Below, piece after piece: positions 1-10,645 of a DNA stretch of 64,000 bases. Both the position numbers and the translations under genes were made by a program. Position 1 is the stretch's first letter. Every line of letters begins with the position of its first letter. The DNA is from Cristatella mucedo. Its lineage: Eukaryota > Bryozoa > Phylactolaemata > Cristatellidae. Location of the stretch: the NCBI GenBank assembly GCA_009760855.2, contig WPIO01000014.1, positions 1,823,501 through 1,887,500 of the forward strand. Direction: 5' to 3'. The notes under the pieces are model-generated. The model was not told the DNA's origin, did no database searches, and worked only from the letters and a program-made list of their open reading frames with translations.

Positions 1-46
1 CTGCTGCCTGCTGCTGCCTGCTGCTGCCTGCTACTGCCTGCTGCTC
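1..46. repeat. 10-bp tandem repeat CTGCTGCCTG
   Basis: The window opens with about four and a half copies of the decamer CTGCTGCCTG, one carrying a G-to-A change. The array probably continues to the left of the window. It runs directly into the hairpin at 36-73. Confidence 0.85.
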
Positions 47-73
47 CGGCGACGAGTCGCCGGAGCAGCAGGC
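36..73. repeat. 18-bp perfect inverted repeat with 2-nt loop
   Basis: GCCTGCTGCTCCGGCGAC at 36-53 is followed by two bases (GA) and then by its exact reverse complement at 56-73. The arm is built from the end of the decamer repeat, so the structure joins a tandem array to its own inverted copy. No gene is visible around it. Confidence 0.85.
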
Positions 74-242
74 TTTCTGAGGCTGCACTAGCGGCATCTG
101 GCAAAACGCGCTCTAGCATCCGGTCCCGCATCGGCATGGCTTCCTCGGTCAGGCGAGACGTCCGTGGACGGTCCTTCTTTCTTGGCGCGCGAAGCTGTAT
201 TCCTGAGCCAGCGATGCCGCTCGCACCTCGCCGCTGCAAAGA

Positions 243-302
243 AGATACCCATTATAGAGCTTGTTGGATTCCAGATACCCATTATAGAGTTTGTTAGCTT
301 CC
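243..302. repeat. 30-bp tandem duplication
   Basis: Two adjacent 30-bp units, at 243-272 and 273-302, both start AGATACCCATTATAGAG and differ at only a few positions. This is a recent local duplication. It falls in an open frame (164-724, plus) that I could not relate to any protein family. Confidence 0.75.
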
Positions 303-1283
303 TTATCCGTACGTGGTTATGCGTGCCTTTTTCCCTGATTGCAAAGGGTCACCAGCGATCAACAAAGCAGCGCGACCCCGCGACAAATGCTGCGGTGCAG
401 GCATTGGCGTACATTGAAACTGCAAATGCTATCGCTGACCAATTAAAGCAACTCTCATCTCGCCAGACGCCTTTGCTCCCAACAGAGCCACGTGACCATG
501 TGCAGCTCTGCCGCTGTAAAGTGCGAGCGATTCCAAATATGTCTGCTCGAATGAAATGGCTCCCACTCGACAATGCTGCTCCCTCGTCGAGAGCTTGGTC
601 TGCCCGGGGCCATGTGCATCCGTTCGCGTGTGTTAGTGGGAATAGCGATCCCGGCCGTGAAAAGAAAATTTCAAATGTACAGACCCAAGGATGGTGGGTA
701 AACAACTTACCTAAACCTCTGTAGAAACCTACCAGAAATGCCACTCTTTTGTAGTCTCCGATGACCTCATCAGCCGAGATTCATCACACCTCAAAGCGTC
801 CAGCAGGATGGTTTTGACTCTGGCGATATCCTCTTTGAAGCGAACCGATCAAGCCAGAGGACGAAACGGGTACTCATTCTCAAAATGGCGTAGCTTGGCA
901 GTGAGGCGTCTGAATAAGCTTCCGGAGAAGAGCCGCAAGCCAGTTTGTGTACGAAAGCAATTCCGTTTGCCCTGAACAGACTGGTCGGACTGCAGCAGTA
1001 GCAGAGCCCGTACTGACCCGCGAAGAAGCAAGAGCAAACTCGGTGAAGCTTCTTCCGGCCTGCGGCTTACCGTATTCTCTCCAACAAGTTCCGCTGATTA
1101 GACCAACACGTCAGAAGCTCGGCATTGGACCGCGGTGAGACCACGATCTCTGATCAAGTCGTATAGGTCTATTTGGTTGGGCTAGCATGATTTCTCTCCT
1201 CAGCTTTACCGACGACTTTTGTATCTGCATCAAACGTCTTTCAGCTATGTACATTTGCAAAAAAATTTTACCTGCTGACTTAA
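303..1283. other. Stretch with no recognised gene
   Basis: Several overlapping open frames exist on both strands, but none has a recognisable domain, signal peptide or convincing splice pattern. Nothing else stands out before the LINE tail at 1284. Confidence 0.4.
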
Positions 1284-1374
1284 GGTCCCTTTGCAGCAAA
1301 TGTAAAGCGCCTAGATTGAGTTCTCTGAGGACACTTTATCAAGTGCATCATTATTATTATTATTATTATTATTA
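1284..1374 (+). mobile_element. LINE family B, 3' end with (ATT)n tail
   Basis: The end of LINE family B reads plus-strand: a CCCTTTGCAGCAAATGTAAA block, then TTGAGTTCTCTGAGGACACT, then TTTATCAAGTGCATC and eight ATT units. The same block recurs at about a dozen places in the window in both orientations. This makes it the 3' UTR and tail of a retrotransposon rather than a gene. Confidence 0.8.
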
Positions 1375-1377
1375 AGG

Positions 1378-1690
1378 ATAAGACTGTTGAGTTGGTGCAT
1401 GCATTTTTGACATCCCGTCTTGAATTCTGTAACTTGCTAACAGCAGGCCTTCTTGCGTGTGCAACAAGTTGCTTACAGTTGGTGCAACCGCTGTTGTTGG
1501 AGAATGGCAGTCGTGAAGGTCGTTACAGCCTCACCAAACCAGTTCTAACTGATCTGCACTGGTTTTACATCAACGACCACATTGACTTTAAGGTTCTGCC
1601 ATTCACTTTTAGATCCCTTCGCTCTTTTGCAGCGGCTAATATATCATACACACAATTCCTCGTTTCCTCGTCAGGCATTGTATCGGACCG
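1378..1690 (+). mobile_element. LINE family B, fragment of the reverse transcriptase C-terminal region
   Basis: The translation contains VHAFLTSRLEFCNLLTAGLL and HIDFKVLPFTFRSLRSFA. These are the conserved C-terminal segments (SRL-CNSLL and DFK-L-LTFRSL) of CR1/L2/Jockey-type LINE ORF2 proteins, also seen in this window at 34524-34901 and 48208-48609. The copy is decayed and starts just after the tail of another family B copy. Confidence 0.75.
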
Positions 1691-1740
1691 CCATTTCTTC
1701 TATCTCAAGTCTTTTTGGTGCGCAATTAACCATCAACTGT

Positions 1741-1926
1741 GAGCCGTGATGGCTCACTAGGTAAGGCGGTTGCTTTCCCGACCTCGGTCCCGAGGTCGTG
1801 TATTCGATTCCTGTGGTGGGCGATTCTTTATCGCCACTGCAAGCGGTGGTGATAGCCATAAAGGCTCTTCTGTCGCTATACAAAAAAGAGGCTGTTTAAT
1901 CAGCTAGGATTTGTTTATTTATTTAA
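1741..1926 (+). mobile_element. tRNA-derived SINE, plus strand
   Basis: This is one of the better copies of the recurring SINE. It has an A-box-like TGGCTCACTAGGTAAGGCGG, a palindromic CGACCTCGGTCCCGAGGTCG, a B-box-like TATTCGATTCC, and a second hairpin around TCGCCACTGCAAGCGGTGGTGA. It ends in a body segment reading GGCTCTTCTGTCGCTATACA and an AT-rich tail. Confidence 0.85.
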
Positions 1927-2175
1927 CTACTTTAAATAAGGTGCCTTCAGCTTGTAAGCTCTCAAAGCCTGTAACTCAGTCCCGACTGATGTCGCAACAA
2001 ACCCTGATTCGATGGTATTCAAAAGAAGCTCATAGCCCACCTGCTTATCGTGGCATAGCACTAGTTTCGCGCGAATGAAGATTTGTTTTCTATTGCCTGC
2101 TGACATTGTATATGCTGTCACTTGGTGGTTGACGTACTTCCTTTCTAGCAGAGATAAAGTATTAGGAAAGAGAGT

Positions 2176-2345
2176 TAATAATAACAAGAAGAATAAAAAC
2201 ACCACACTTGATAAAGCGCCCTCGGAGAACTCAATCTCTGTCTGGGTGCTTTGCATTTGCTGCAAAGGAAACACAATCGAATGGTTGGCGAAAGCACGCT
2301 CGATATTTTCGTTCCCTGATGGTGCTATATAAATGTATTATAATC
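2176..2345 (-). mobile_element. LINE family B, 3' end, minus strand
   Basis: Read on the minus strand this is the TTTGCAGCAAATGCAAAGC block followed by the TTGAGTTCTCCGAGGGCGCT block and a degenerate AT-rich tail. It continues upstream into the family-specific segment beginning near GATTGTGTTTCC. Confidence 0.7.
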
Positions 2346-2898
2346 ATTATGAACTCCTTCACTAACCTTACTGGCAGCTCCCTTCAAAAGACGGCTTGGT
2401 CTCTCGGAGGAGGAGCGGCTATAGGAAACTCAGGGCAGCTGAGTACTGAGGCAATGGAGAAACGAATGTCTGGATACGTGACGGCAGGCGCGCGTTCTCG
2501 CCAGTCCGATCCTTGGAAAGGCCCATCTTGCAGAAGTAGCAACCGCTTGAGTGGTCAGTGAGCTACCGCAAAATAATTCTTGCGAAATCAAACTTCAGGA
2601 CTCCGTATCCCCTCCATGCCATCCAAAAAAGAACTAACTTGTATCGTAATAGTTAATACATAAGGTTAGTTCGCCTAGTATTTTTTCGTGGTTAATTTGC
2701 AAGTGAGAATTGATTTAATTGACTCCGATACACCCTAGCAAGTGTCCTGAGCTGTACAGCTTATGGATTAGGCTTGGCGAAAAAATGAGGGCTCTCGATG
2801 TTTCTTCGGAAAGTATTCCTTGAAATGCGTTGGCGGCACACCCTACTCTGTCATCGCTCGGTCCAACTTATTCGTAGAACGTGGATGGTACCGGGGTC

Positions 2899-2906
2899 TT
2901 TATATT
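2899..2906 (+). promoter_or_regulatory. TATA-like box of the chitin-binding protein gene
   Basis: TTTATATTT lies about 75 bases before the start codon at 2975, a normal spacing for a TATA box with a short 5' leader. This is the only core-promoter-like element I see close upstream. The transcription start is not visible directly. Confidence 0.35.
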
Positions 2907-2974
2907 TCCCATGAAAGTTCTAAAAATCGGCAAGTTTGTTCCGTGCGGCAGCAGTAGTGAACAGGAGGCCGACT

Positions 2975-3422
2975 ATGGTGAACTTCAGCTCAGGTGGGAT
3001 CTTGCGCTCCGTGACAGCCCTTCTTCTCGCCGGCGCGGCGACGTCTGCTGAGTACGACCAGGCGCTACCAGTGCAAAAAGCGTACAAAGACGTGCAGCCA
3101 ACGCCAGCAGCAGCCGCGCACGACGCGAGACAAGAGCTGCCTGTATACAAGCCAGAGCCCACGACATACTACAGCGAGCCGCGAGTACCGCCGGCAGTAT
3201 ACAACCCGCCACGGCAGCCGAAGCGTACAGCTGCATACTACGGCGAACTGCAGGCGACGCCGGCAGTGCACAACCCGTCGCCGCAAGCGACGCCGGCCTC
3301 GCTCTACAACGGGCCACGAGCAGCGGCGGCCGAAGCACTACCGGAGAAGGACGTGTACGATGTGCCGCAGGAACCGGCTGCATACGCGACAACAGAGTCG
3401 CCAGCCACATACGACGGCAACG
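2975..3422 (+). CDS. Exon 1 of the chitin-binding protein: signal peptide and Pro/Tyr/Ala-rich linker
   Basis: The exon has 448 nt and ends in phase 1 at a GTAGGT donor. It encodes the signal peptide and a cysteine-free low-complexity linker with tyrosines spaced between prolines (YYSEPRVPPAVYNPP, AAYYGELQATPAVHN). Such linkers are common in cuticle and shell matrix proteins. Confidence 0.82.
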
Positions 3423-3719
3423 GTAGGTGCTGGGCGCTCAATGCAGTCGGCATCCTTCCGACGCGACGCAGTGCGCTGCGCGCGCGCACAGGCGACTGCG
3501 TTGAATTTTGCAGGAATTTCGCCCAATCGGTTGCTGCGGTGCTCGTGCTACGCACGCGGGAACAAGTACACGGCCGTGAGGGGCTGCACCGCCTTCGCGC
3601 AGGAGACGGCGAACTTGCCTCCGGTGCGACAGCCGTGCGCTCCCGGCACTCTCTTCAATCCGAGTGTGTGCGTCTGCGACCATGCGCGCAACGTCAATTG
3701 CCCGCGATATTGCTACTAG
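2975..3719 (+). CDS. Secreted protein with C-terminal chitin-binding (CBM14/peritrophin-A-like) module; two exons
   Basis: The coding sequence is 2975-3422 joined to 3514-3719: 654 nt, 217 residues, stop TAG. Intron 3423-3513 has GTAGGT at its 5' end and TTTTGCAG at its 3' end and splits a codon after base one. Residues 1-25 (MVNFSSGGILRSVTALLLAG and following) form a signal peptide. Residues 26 to about 150 are rich in Pro, Ala and Tyr, with loose repeats around PAVYNPP, PAVHNPS and ASLYNGP. Exon 2 holds all eight mature cysteines and ends with PCAPGTLFNPSVCVCDHARN then VNCP, the classic second half of a CBM14 fold. The first half (CSCYARGNKYTAVRGC) is divergent, and the usual third cysteine is not where the family has it. 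The likely role is binding chitin in an extracellular matrix such as cuticle, tube, shell or gut lining. The site of action is inferred. I chose the ATG at 2975 because it opens the signal peptide; an upstream in-frame extension has no ATG. Confidence 0.85.
3514..3719 (+). CDS. Exon 2 of the chitin-binding protein: cysteine-rich module
   Basis: The exon starts after TTTTGCAG, completes the split glycine codon and runs to TAG at 3717-3719. Eight cysteines lie in about 60 residues. The GTLFNPSVCVCDHARNVNC segment is the diagnostic part of the domain. Confidence 0.85.
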
Positions 3720-3743
3720 CTTCCGTTCGATCTTCAGTAGGGA

Positions 3744-3749
3744 ATTAAA
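3744..3749 (+). promoter_or_regulatory. Poly(A) signal ATTAAA of the chitin-binding protein gene
   Basis: ATTAAA occurs 25 bases after the stop codon, followed by a GT/T-rich stretch (GAGTGAGTAAAG, then CGTTTTTCTTC). This implies a very short 3' UTR. Confidence 0.45.
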
Positions 3750-3799
3750 TGTACGAGTGAGTAAAGTTATAACGTTTTTCTTCATTTTATTGCCTCGAT

Positions 3800-6700
3800 T
3801 GCCGCGAAAGGGGAGGAGAGAACACCGGCGCCTACACTAAGAACGAATATTTGCAAACTCTTGAGTCCTTTCATCGCGCGTCGCAAATTTTCAGTGAAGA
3901 CGGCACACCGTGCGAGTATTCTCCGAGTGGTCAATATCAGGCAATTAACGCCAAGCATTTTTTCAGCAGTACTTCACTGGGTAGCAACTGACCCGGTAGC
4001 GGGCCCACGCTCTGCTGATTGACCCAGATGATTCGTCGCTCGGCGCCCAATCAGTTGGCGCCCACCGGCGCCGCAGCGCTGCACGCAGATGGGTTCCTTG
4101 AAAATCAGGTCACGCGCAGCTGCATTATCTTTCAACGTCGCTCGAATCCACAGCAGCGGATGTAAGTAGAAAATCTCAGCCTCACCAATCATCAGCCCGG
4201 CCGAGGCTTGGCTCCACCTCCTCTAGCAGTCTCTCGTGCTCACGGAGGGCGCCTACCTTTCGCTTAAAAGACTGTCGGAAACGCAGGCTTCGGTCCGAAG
4301 GTCGTGGGCGGGTCCTCGATTCCAAAAGCAGGCCGCGGCAGCCCCGCCACTTCAGACGGGGGGGGGCGACCGCAGGCGCAGGTGGAGGCGCAAAGAGGCA
4401 AAGGGGGGCACAGCGCTAGGCAGGGCTGAGAAGCCATCGCGGCGGTGGCGGACTCGTAGAGCTAAGGGGGCGGCAGCAAGAGCACTAAGCGCATGGGGTG
4501 TGGCAGGGCTCGCTCGAGGTCAGCCAGCAGTAGAGAGCGACGGTTGAAGTGGCTTGATGACGTCTGAGGCGTGGCGTGCCTGCCTCACGGCGGTGCGATC
4601 GGAGCCCGGGCGGTCAATCGCCTCTACGCTTACGAGTCGTTTGTACCGGTCGCAGTCGCGCGATAGCCTACGGGGCTGGGTTTCGGGTCGCGACCGGCAG
4701 TCCCAGTCGGAAACTACCACGCATCGCTCTTTCACAATGGAAAATAAATGTATATGATAAATTTATGAATATCTCTATTGCGAACTAACACCAGCACCAC
4801 GCGAGCAACTGCCAATGCGCATGGCATGCGGAAAGTTATTTTTCCAGATGAGGTCTGCAGGCCGGTCGATTGCCTGAGCAAGGCACGTTCTCGCAGACAG
4901 ACGCGGAGTATTCATTTCTTTAACCACGTCATGACAAATATCAGAAGAAGCGATGCTTGCAGGATTATTTTGCTGCTCTCCAAAACAAAATACTAAGCGG
5001 TTCCTGGATTTCTACAACCCCTCTTGTTGAGAATTGCTAAAGCTGGAGAACTTTATAGAGTTAGTCAAGGACTACTCTCACTAGCAGCTCGCAAAAGGTA
5101 CTACTTGCGATCATAATCGCAAGTAAATAAGCACCAAGTCCACCTTGCGGTGCTGCTACGAGCATCGCTAACAGCACTTTATGAGCTCCACCTGAGTTGC
5201 CATCTGGGTTTTTCCGAGGGTCAAGTTGGTACCGAAGATTTCCCAATATAAATTATTATCACCCGGCAAAAGAAACGGCTGTGCAATTAAAGAGGTGTAG
5301 TGCCTATTTCGCCCCATTCACCAAACGATTCAAATAAGGAGACTCTTTTTCCAAGCGATACAATTATTTTACTTCAGATTTCACTCTGAAACCAATCAAA
5401 CCAGATGCATGTAAATGAAACGGTTGACTACGTCGATAGCTTAGTGCTGCAGCATTCTCAGAACACAGGATGCTGAACAGCTCGAAGTATCAGTCAACTT
5501 TCCTAGGTCGTCAGTATCTGTTCCTCGTTTGATGTGGGCTAGATAACAGTTGAAATTTTTGCTCAAGAGTTGTCATTTAAAAGACAAAAGACAGATTTAA
5601 ACCTAAAGAGAGTCATTATTTCATATCTGTTGCAGCTTCCTTTGAGAAAAGGAAACTGCCCTTCCTAATACACTTTAAGGTGAGACTGATGCATCATTGA
5701 GTCCCGCGAGTGCGCTGCCTACTTAAGAAAAAGTCCGTCACCGAATTGATAACAGTAACAGTAACTCAAAGTTATTCATCATCCGCGTGAGGTTGCACAG
5801 GTTGACCTCGTTACGTTGACGAAGACATTCTAAGCCTGCTGCCCAGCAGTAGGGAATTTTTTTGTCTATTCAAAAGCAGCTGCGCGAGACGTTGCGTTAC
5901 GAGCTTTCCAAGACTGTTGCCAGGTTTCTTAAAGAAGCTGGTACTTTCTTAATTAAGTAACAAGCTCCGACGACCAGGCACTACGTGGCCTTACGCATCG
6001 GACATATTTGCAAAGCTTTGTTAAATTAATTCGGTAAGAAGGAAGTGAGGTAAATGCCGTCGTGGCTAATTATGTCGTCCACACGCTTACTTCGAAGCAA
6101 ATTGTATTGCAGAGTGACGTAGGCTCACTTGACCTTTTCTAATTTTCAAGCCGGTCAGTGCTAAAGGTCATGCGGTAGAACATTGGATGACGATAAATGG
6201 GTTTTGTGACCAATTTGAAAATCTACATACACACATGTCTGAGCGATGTGAGGATCGTATTGTCATCGGTGTACGTTTAGCTGCAGATCACGCTAGCCTA
6301 ATGGACGAATAACTAACTTGGCTAACGGTGAATTTGGGATAAAGCCCAAGTTTCAAAAAACTCTTACCAAAACTTTTGATTACAAACAAAAAAGTAGTAT
6401 CTTGCACACCTGTAAAGTTGTAAAATTCACATTTCTGTAGCATTGGCCTAGGGTGGTCACGCAATACTTTCTTTAACTAATGAAATTGCATCCTTCCTAC
6501 TATGCCTTTTGAATTATGCAATGTGACTTTAAGATTATTTATAGTTAACTTTAAACCTAAGATTGCAGATCTGGCACCTCTTCATCAAAACCTGAAAGTA
6601 TATCAAAATTTTTGTTTGCAAAATAAATTTACAATAAATATGCTTACGTGGTTTAGTAATCGAATATTCTTTAGCTTAAAATGTCCTTGAACACTTATTA

Positions 6701-7837
6701 TTAATCTTTATTTGCACAATTTTCAACTATCTGATTGAATGGTTGACATATTCTTAAAGCATCGTACAATACGATTTAAAATAAACTATTACATATAAGA
6801 AAAAGAGTATCTTCTAATAATTACAATACTTCATTACAACTGCTAACGCTTACACAAGTTTCAGAAACCTTTGGCTTGAGGCTTTTCAAAGTAAGCAAGT
6901 GAGCGATGGTCCGACAGGAACCACTGTCCTGCTGGAAGTCACTTTTAGCGTCATACGAAGCTACGGTATCTGATCTCATCTCCTGCTTCTCACTCTCTTG
7001 CTGCCGTTCCCGCCATTGCCCGCCTCCGCGCATGGTTTCCTAGCTTCAAGAACGTGACCTCTTACTTCCGCTGTGCTTCTCGTTCTCTTCCGTTGCGTAT
7101 GGTCAATCTTGCAGACTTCCGATTGAGCACCTAAAGCAGCCCAGACTTCAAGCGCGCTAGTCGCGTGTCGCCGACGCGTGGCACTCGCCTCGTTCTGGCG
7201 GTTCTGTGCGGTGGCAGACAGAGGAGCGTACGCGTGCACTGCGGCTTTGACTCGAGCTCGTTCAACGCACCCTCCGCAGTTGGAGCCATTCGACGCACTT
7301 TTAGCGCCCTAAACTCGGCTGTCGCCATTAGCTCGCCGGGCGTGCAGTGTAAAGAGTGGGCACGTTTGAAGAGCTACCGGCAGAGACGGCGAATTCACCG
7401 AGGAGGCGGTGGAGTTACACGTAGTCCCATCGGGGCACTGCCGTGGACGCTGTGTGTGTACCCGGCATGTACTTGTTGACCTGTTGACCTGTTGACCTGT
7501 TGACCAGCCCGATTCGGTCACTGCTCTTTTTTTCTTGCGATTGCTCTTACAAATGGACACTGTTTACATTAAACGGAGAAGGGAATTTCGATACGGTCGT
7601 TGAAGAGTAGGAAGGAGTAAGATAGCTTGGATTTGATCAACGCCACCGTTTGATTAAGGAGTCTGTATGCTGCAATATTGTAGTTCAGGTTACTCAATCA
7701 GACGTATATCCATTTCTATTGGCTAAAAACGGTTCAAGGCAACGATATCTTTTCTTCTACTGCATATGCACACCCTTCCATTGTAGCTGGCCTAACAATA
7801 ATAATATTAATGTCAATGCAAATATTAGCCATACGTG
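3800..7837. other. Intergenic region, no gene recognised
   Basis: The stretch 4200-4760 is GC-rich with long but low-complexity open frames (Arg/Gly/Ala-rich) and an AATAAA at about 4743. The stretch 4780-6990 is AT-rich and without signals apart from a short palindrome near 5101-5124 (ACTTGCGAT, four bases, ATCGCAAGT). The stretch 7000-7480 is GC-rich again and has a small cysteine-containing frame discussed in the findings. No repeat family seen elsewhere in the window was recognised here. Confidence 0.4.
7474..7505. repeat. 8-bp tandem repeat TGTTGACC x4
   Basis: Four perfect consecutive copies of TGTTGACC occupy 32 bases at the right edge of a GC-rich patch. Confidence 0.85.
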
Positions 7838-7885
7838 TACATAGTGCCCTCGGAGAAAGCAATCTCTTTTAAGTACTTACTTCAT
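7838..7885 (-). mobile_element. LINE family B, short 3' scrap
   Basis: Only the terminal block (GTGCCCTCGGAGAAAGCAATC in the plus orientation) is recognisable. It matches the minus-strand orientation of the family B 3' UTR. Confidence 0.4.
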
Positions 7886-8059
7886 CGACTGTACTACTGA
7901 ACTAACTAAGCTTTTTATTTCTTCCTTGTCGCGTGAACTAAATCCGTTGGCTGGTCAACTGGTGCGCGGAAATCCGTTTAGGCTGTAAGCACAAGAGAAC
8001 AAATATTCTTTGGTTGCTAGCAGTCTATTCCTCGACGCCTGCTGAAGTCGCAAGTGTGG

Positions 8060-10060
8060 TTACATGCGTACGTATGTATGTATCTCCGTCAGTAACTCCA
8101 CAAAGTCATAAAGACCATGTGGGGGTACATAGAAGTAGCAGTTCAGGACCGCTGAAAAAGATGTGCCACAGTCGGCAGTTGGAGAGTAGATGTCGTTGCG
8201 TAAGAATTGTGGAAGCGAGTTCCACAGTCTAGGACCTGCGGAGCTAAAGCTTCTGTCGCCAACTGTCTTTAAGCGGAGGAATGGGACAGCTAATTTATTG
8301 TCCACACAGGACCTGAGGGCGCGAACAGGTTGAAACTGATGTAGCAGTTCAGCTAGGTATGAAGGAGCCAAGCCGTGGCGGGCCTTGTGGGTCAGCGTAA
8401 GAACTTTGCTCCGTATCCTTTGCTCAACCGTCAACCATCCTAGCTCTTCCAGCAAAGGTGACACGTGCTCAAACCGCTGGGACTTGAAGACCAGCCTTGC
8501 AGCAATATTCATAGTCCGCTGTAGTGGCATAATAGCTTTCTTTGGTAGCTCAGCCAAAAGGGAATTACAATAATCAAGCCGAGACAGAACTAAAGAGCTG
8601 GTTAAATTTTTTACAAGCCACTGTGGGAGACAGCTTCTAATCTTGGATAGGGATAGGATGTGATGGCTAGCTGTAGAGGCAGTCTTCTGAATGAAGCTTT
8701 TGAAATTGAGGCAGCTGTCGAACACGACACCTAGATTACGAGCACGTGGTGAAGCCGCACAATAGCATCACCTATTCGAACAGCAAAGTCTTTTAATCCA
8801 GCCACACGCTTAGGGTGTCCTATGAGAAGCAGTTCGGTTTTTATCATCATTTAATTTCAGGAAGTTTTCCGACATCCAGGATCGAATATCGGCAAGGCAA
8901 GCATTCAGTTTCTCAGTTGCTGCAGCAGATTCCGACGGTTTAAATGACAAATACAACTGAGTATCGTCAGCATAGAAGTGATATCCTATTCCATGGGCCT
9001 TAATCACTTTTCCCAGAGGTTGTGTATAAATGGAGAACAGCAAGGGACCGAGTACAGACCCTTGAGGGACTCCACAGTTGACCCTTCTCATGTCTGAGAC
9101 CTGACCCCCACACGACACGGATTGAACACGATCAGACAAGTAGGATTTAAATTACGCCAGTGCTTCGTCTGCCAGACTGATCGTTGTTCTCAGTCATTCA
9201 AGCAGAACTTCATGATCAATGGTGTCGAAGGCAGCAGACAGATCTAGCAGAGCTAGGGCAGTGACATTCCCGTCGTCGTTGCCACGTAGAATGTCATTGT
9301 TAACACGGAGGAGAGCAGCTTCAGTACAGTGCTGCCTCTTGAAACCTGATTGAAATGTTTCTGACATTCCATTATTTTCAATATGTTCAACTAGCTGCTT
9401 AGCAACAATTCTTTCAAGAATCTTTGATAAGAACGGAAGAAGGGAAAATGAATGATAGTTTGCTAGGACCTCTGTGTCTAATCCAGGCTTTTTAAGAATA
9501 GGTCTAACAATTGCCGATTTGAAGGACTTGGGGACGACCCCTTTTCCCAAAGAAGCATTAAAAATCTTGGTTATGGCAGGGCTAAGTTGGTCTGCAAGTG
9601 AAGACCACAGAGATGAAGGTATAGGGTCTTCAGGAGACGAGCTCTTTTTGCTAGACCTTATTAAGGCAGCCACATCACAGGCAGAAACATCAGAGAACCT
9701 TTTAAGAAAGGTCACAGGTTGAGGAACGGCGATTGCTTCGGTCGGAGGGGGCTTAATGGAGGCACGAATGTGCACAATTTTTTCAGTAAAGAAGGCTGAA
9801 AACTTTTCGGCTGAGCCCTTAATATCTGGGGAGTCAGACCTGACAGCATTGGCCAGTAAATGGTTTACTGTCTTACAAATCTGTTTAGTGTCCGACTGGC
9901 AAGAATTCAGTTTTCTAATGAAAAAAGAAACCCTGGCTTTTTTAAGCTTTTGGGTGTAAACTCGAAGGAAGTCTTTAAAATTGACTAGGTCTGCCTCAGA
10001 CCCCGATTTCTTGAAACGACGTTCCAGCCTGCGCTTAACACGGCGCACGTCCTACGCTGA
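8060..10060 (-). mobile_element. LINE family A, 5'-truncated copy with reverse transcriptase
   Basis: This is the longest family A copy. Read on the minus strand it starts inside ORF2 and gives the reverse transcriptase core in order: KSAIVRPILKKPGLDTEVLA, then LLDLSAAFDTIDHEVLL, then [20 protein letters not shown], then the catalytic YADDTQLY. The C-terminal region follows, with SRLDYCNSLLAELPKKA and LWNSLPQFLRN. The motifs place it in the CR1/L2/Jockey superclade. No endonuclease domain is present, so it is 5' truncated as usual for LINEs. An in-frame stop lies just before the GVPQGS region (near 9150), a one-base insertion shifts the frame near 8840, and about 150 bases are missing from the 3' UTR compared with the copy at 57218-58304. 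It cannot encode a functional enzyme. Confidence 0.92.
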
Positions 10061-10489
10061 CAGCCTCGATAATATGGAAAGCACGTATGTGCGTCCTTTA
10101 CGTCCTTAAAACAAGAGGTTTCGCGAATGCGAAAGTCACAGTTAGAGTCACGTACATCCTTTAAATGCAACTGGCAAAGAGGCTACGTATAGAAATGTAG
10201 AATGGCACTAAGAAGGCGTTTCACTTTTTACTTATCCTCGAGCTGAGAGCAATAAGCTGAGCTTAGAAACTTTAAGGAACCATTTACTGCAATAGCGTCC
10301 GTCCGCGAATAGCTTCAAAGGACTGATGGTATCCATTTGAAGCATGTCGCGTCCGCCCTCGTGAAGGGTAACTATTTCATAGAAATGGATCCGGTAAATT
10401 TTATGGAACGAGAGAGAGCCGAGCGAGCCGATTGTACGCGTTAATATCGCGTACAAACGAGAGAAAATCAAACAATGTCGGAATGAAGT
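10061..10489. other. Intergenic stretch, nothing recognised
   Basis: No coding, repeat or RNA signal was identified between the LINE A copy and the dispersed repeat at about 10490. Confidence 0.35.
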
Positions 10490-10645
10490 CAATCGGTGTC
10501 GCATCGCCAAAACTTGAAGGAGAAAAACAGTTGCAAGCGACAAAGCCCGACCGCAGGAAGAGACTGAACGAGACGATCAGGAGTGTTGTGTGCTGCCAAA
10601 GCTCGGCGGACGCCTCGCTTATGACAAGGCAAAAAATGGACTGAG
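10490..10645 (+). repeat. Dispersed repeat of unknown type, copy 1
   Basis: Segments GCAGGAAGAGACTG, GTGCTGCCAAAGCTC and TTATGACAAGGCAAAAAATG recur in the same order at 47170-47365 with modest divergence. Its class is unknown; no terminal repeats or coding motif were seen. Confidence 0.5.

Noticed and set aside
164-724. A 186-codon plus-strand open frame near the window start
   Set aside because: It contains the 30-bp tandem duplication, has no recognisable domain or signal peptide, and is overlapped by an equally long frame on the other strand. Kept as unassigned.
4236-4547. An Arg/Ala/Gly-rich open frame in a GC-rich patch
   Set aside because: Low complexity, no domain, and no splice or promoter context. 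Composition explains the open frame.
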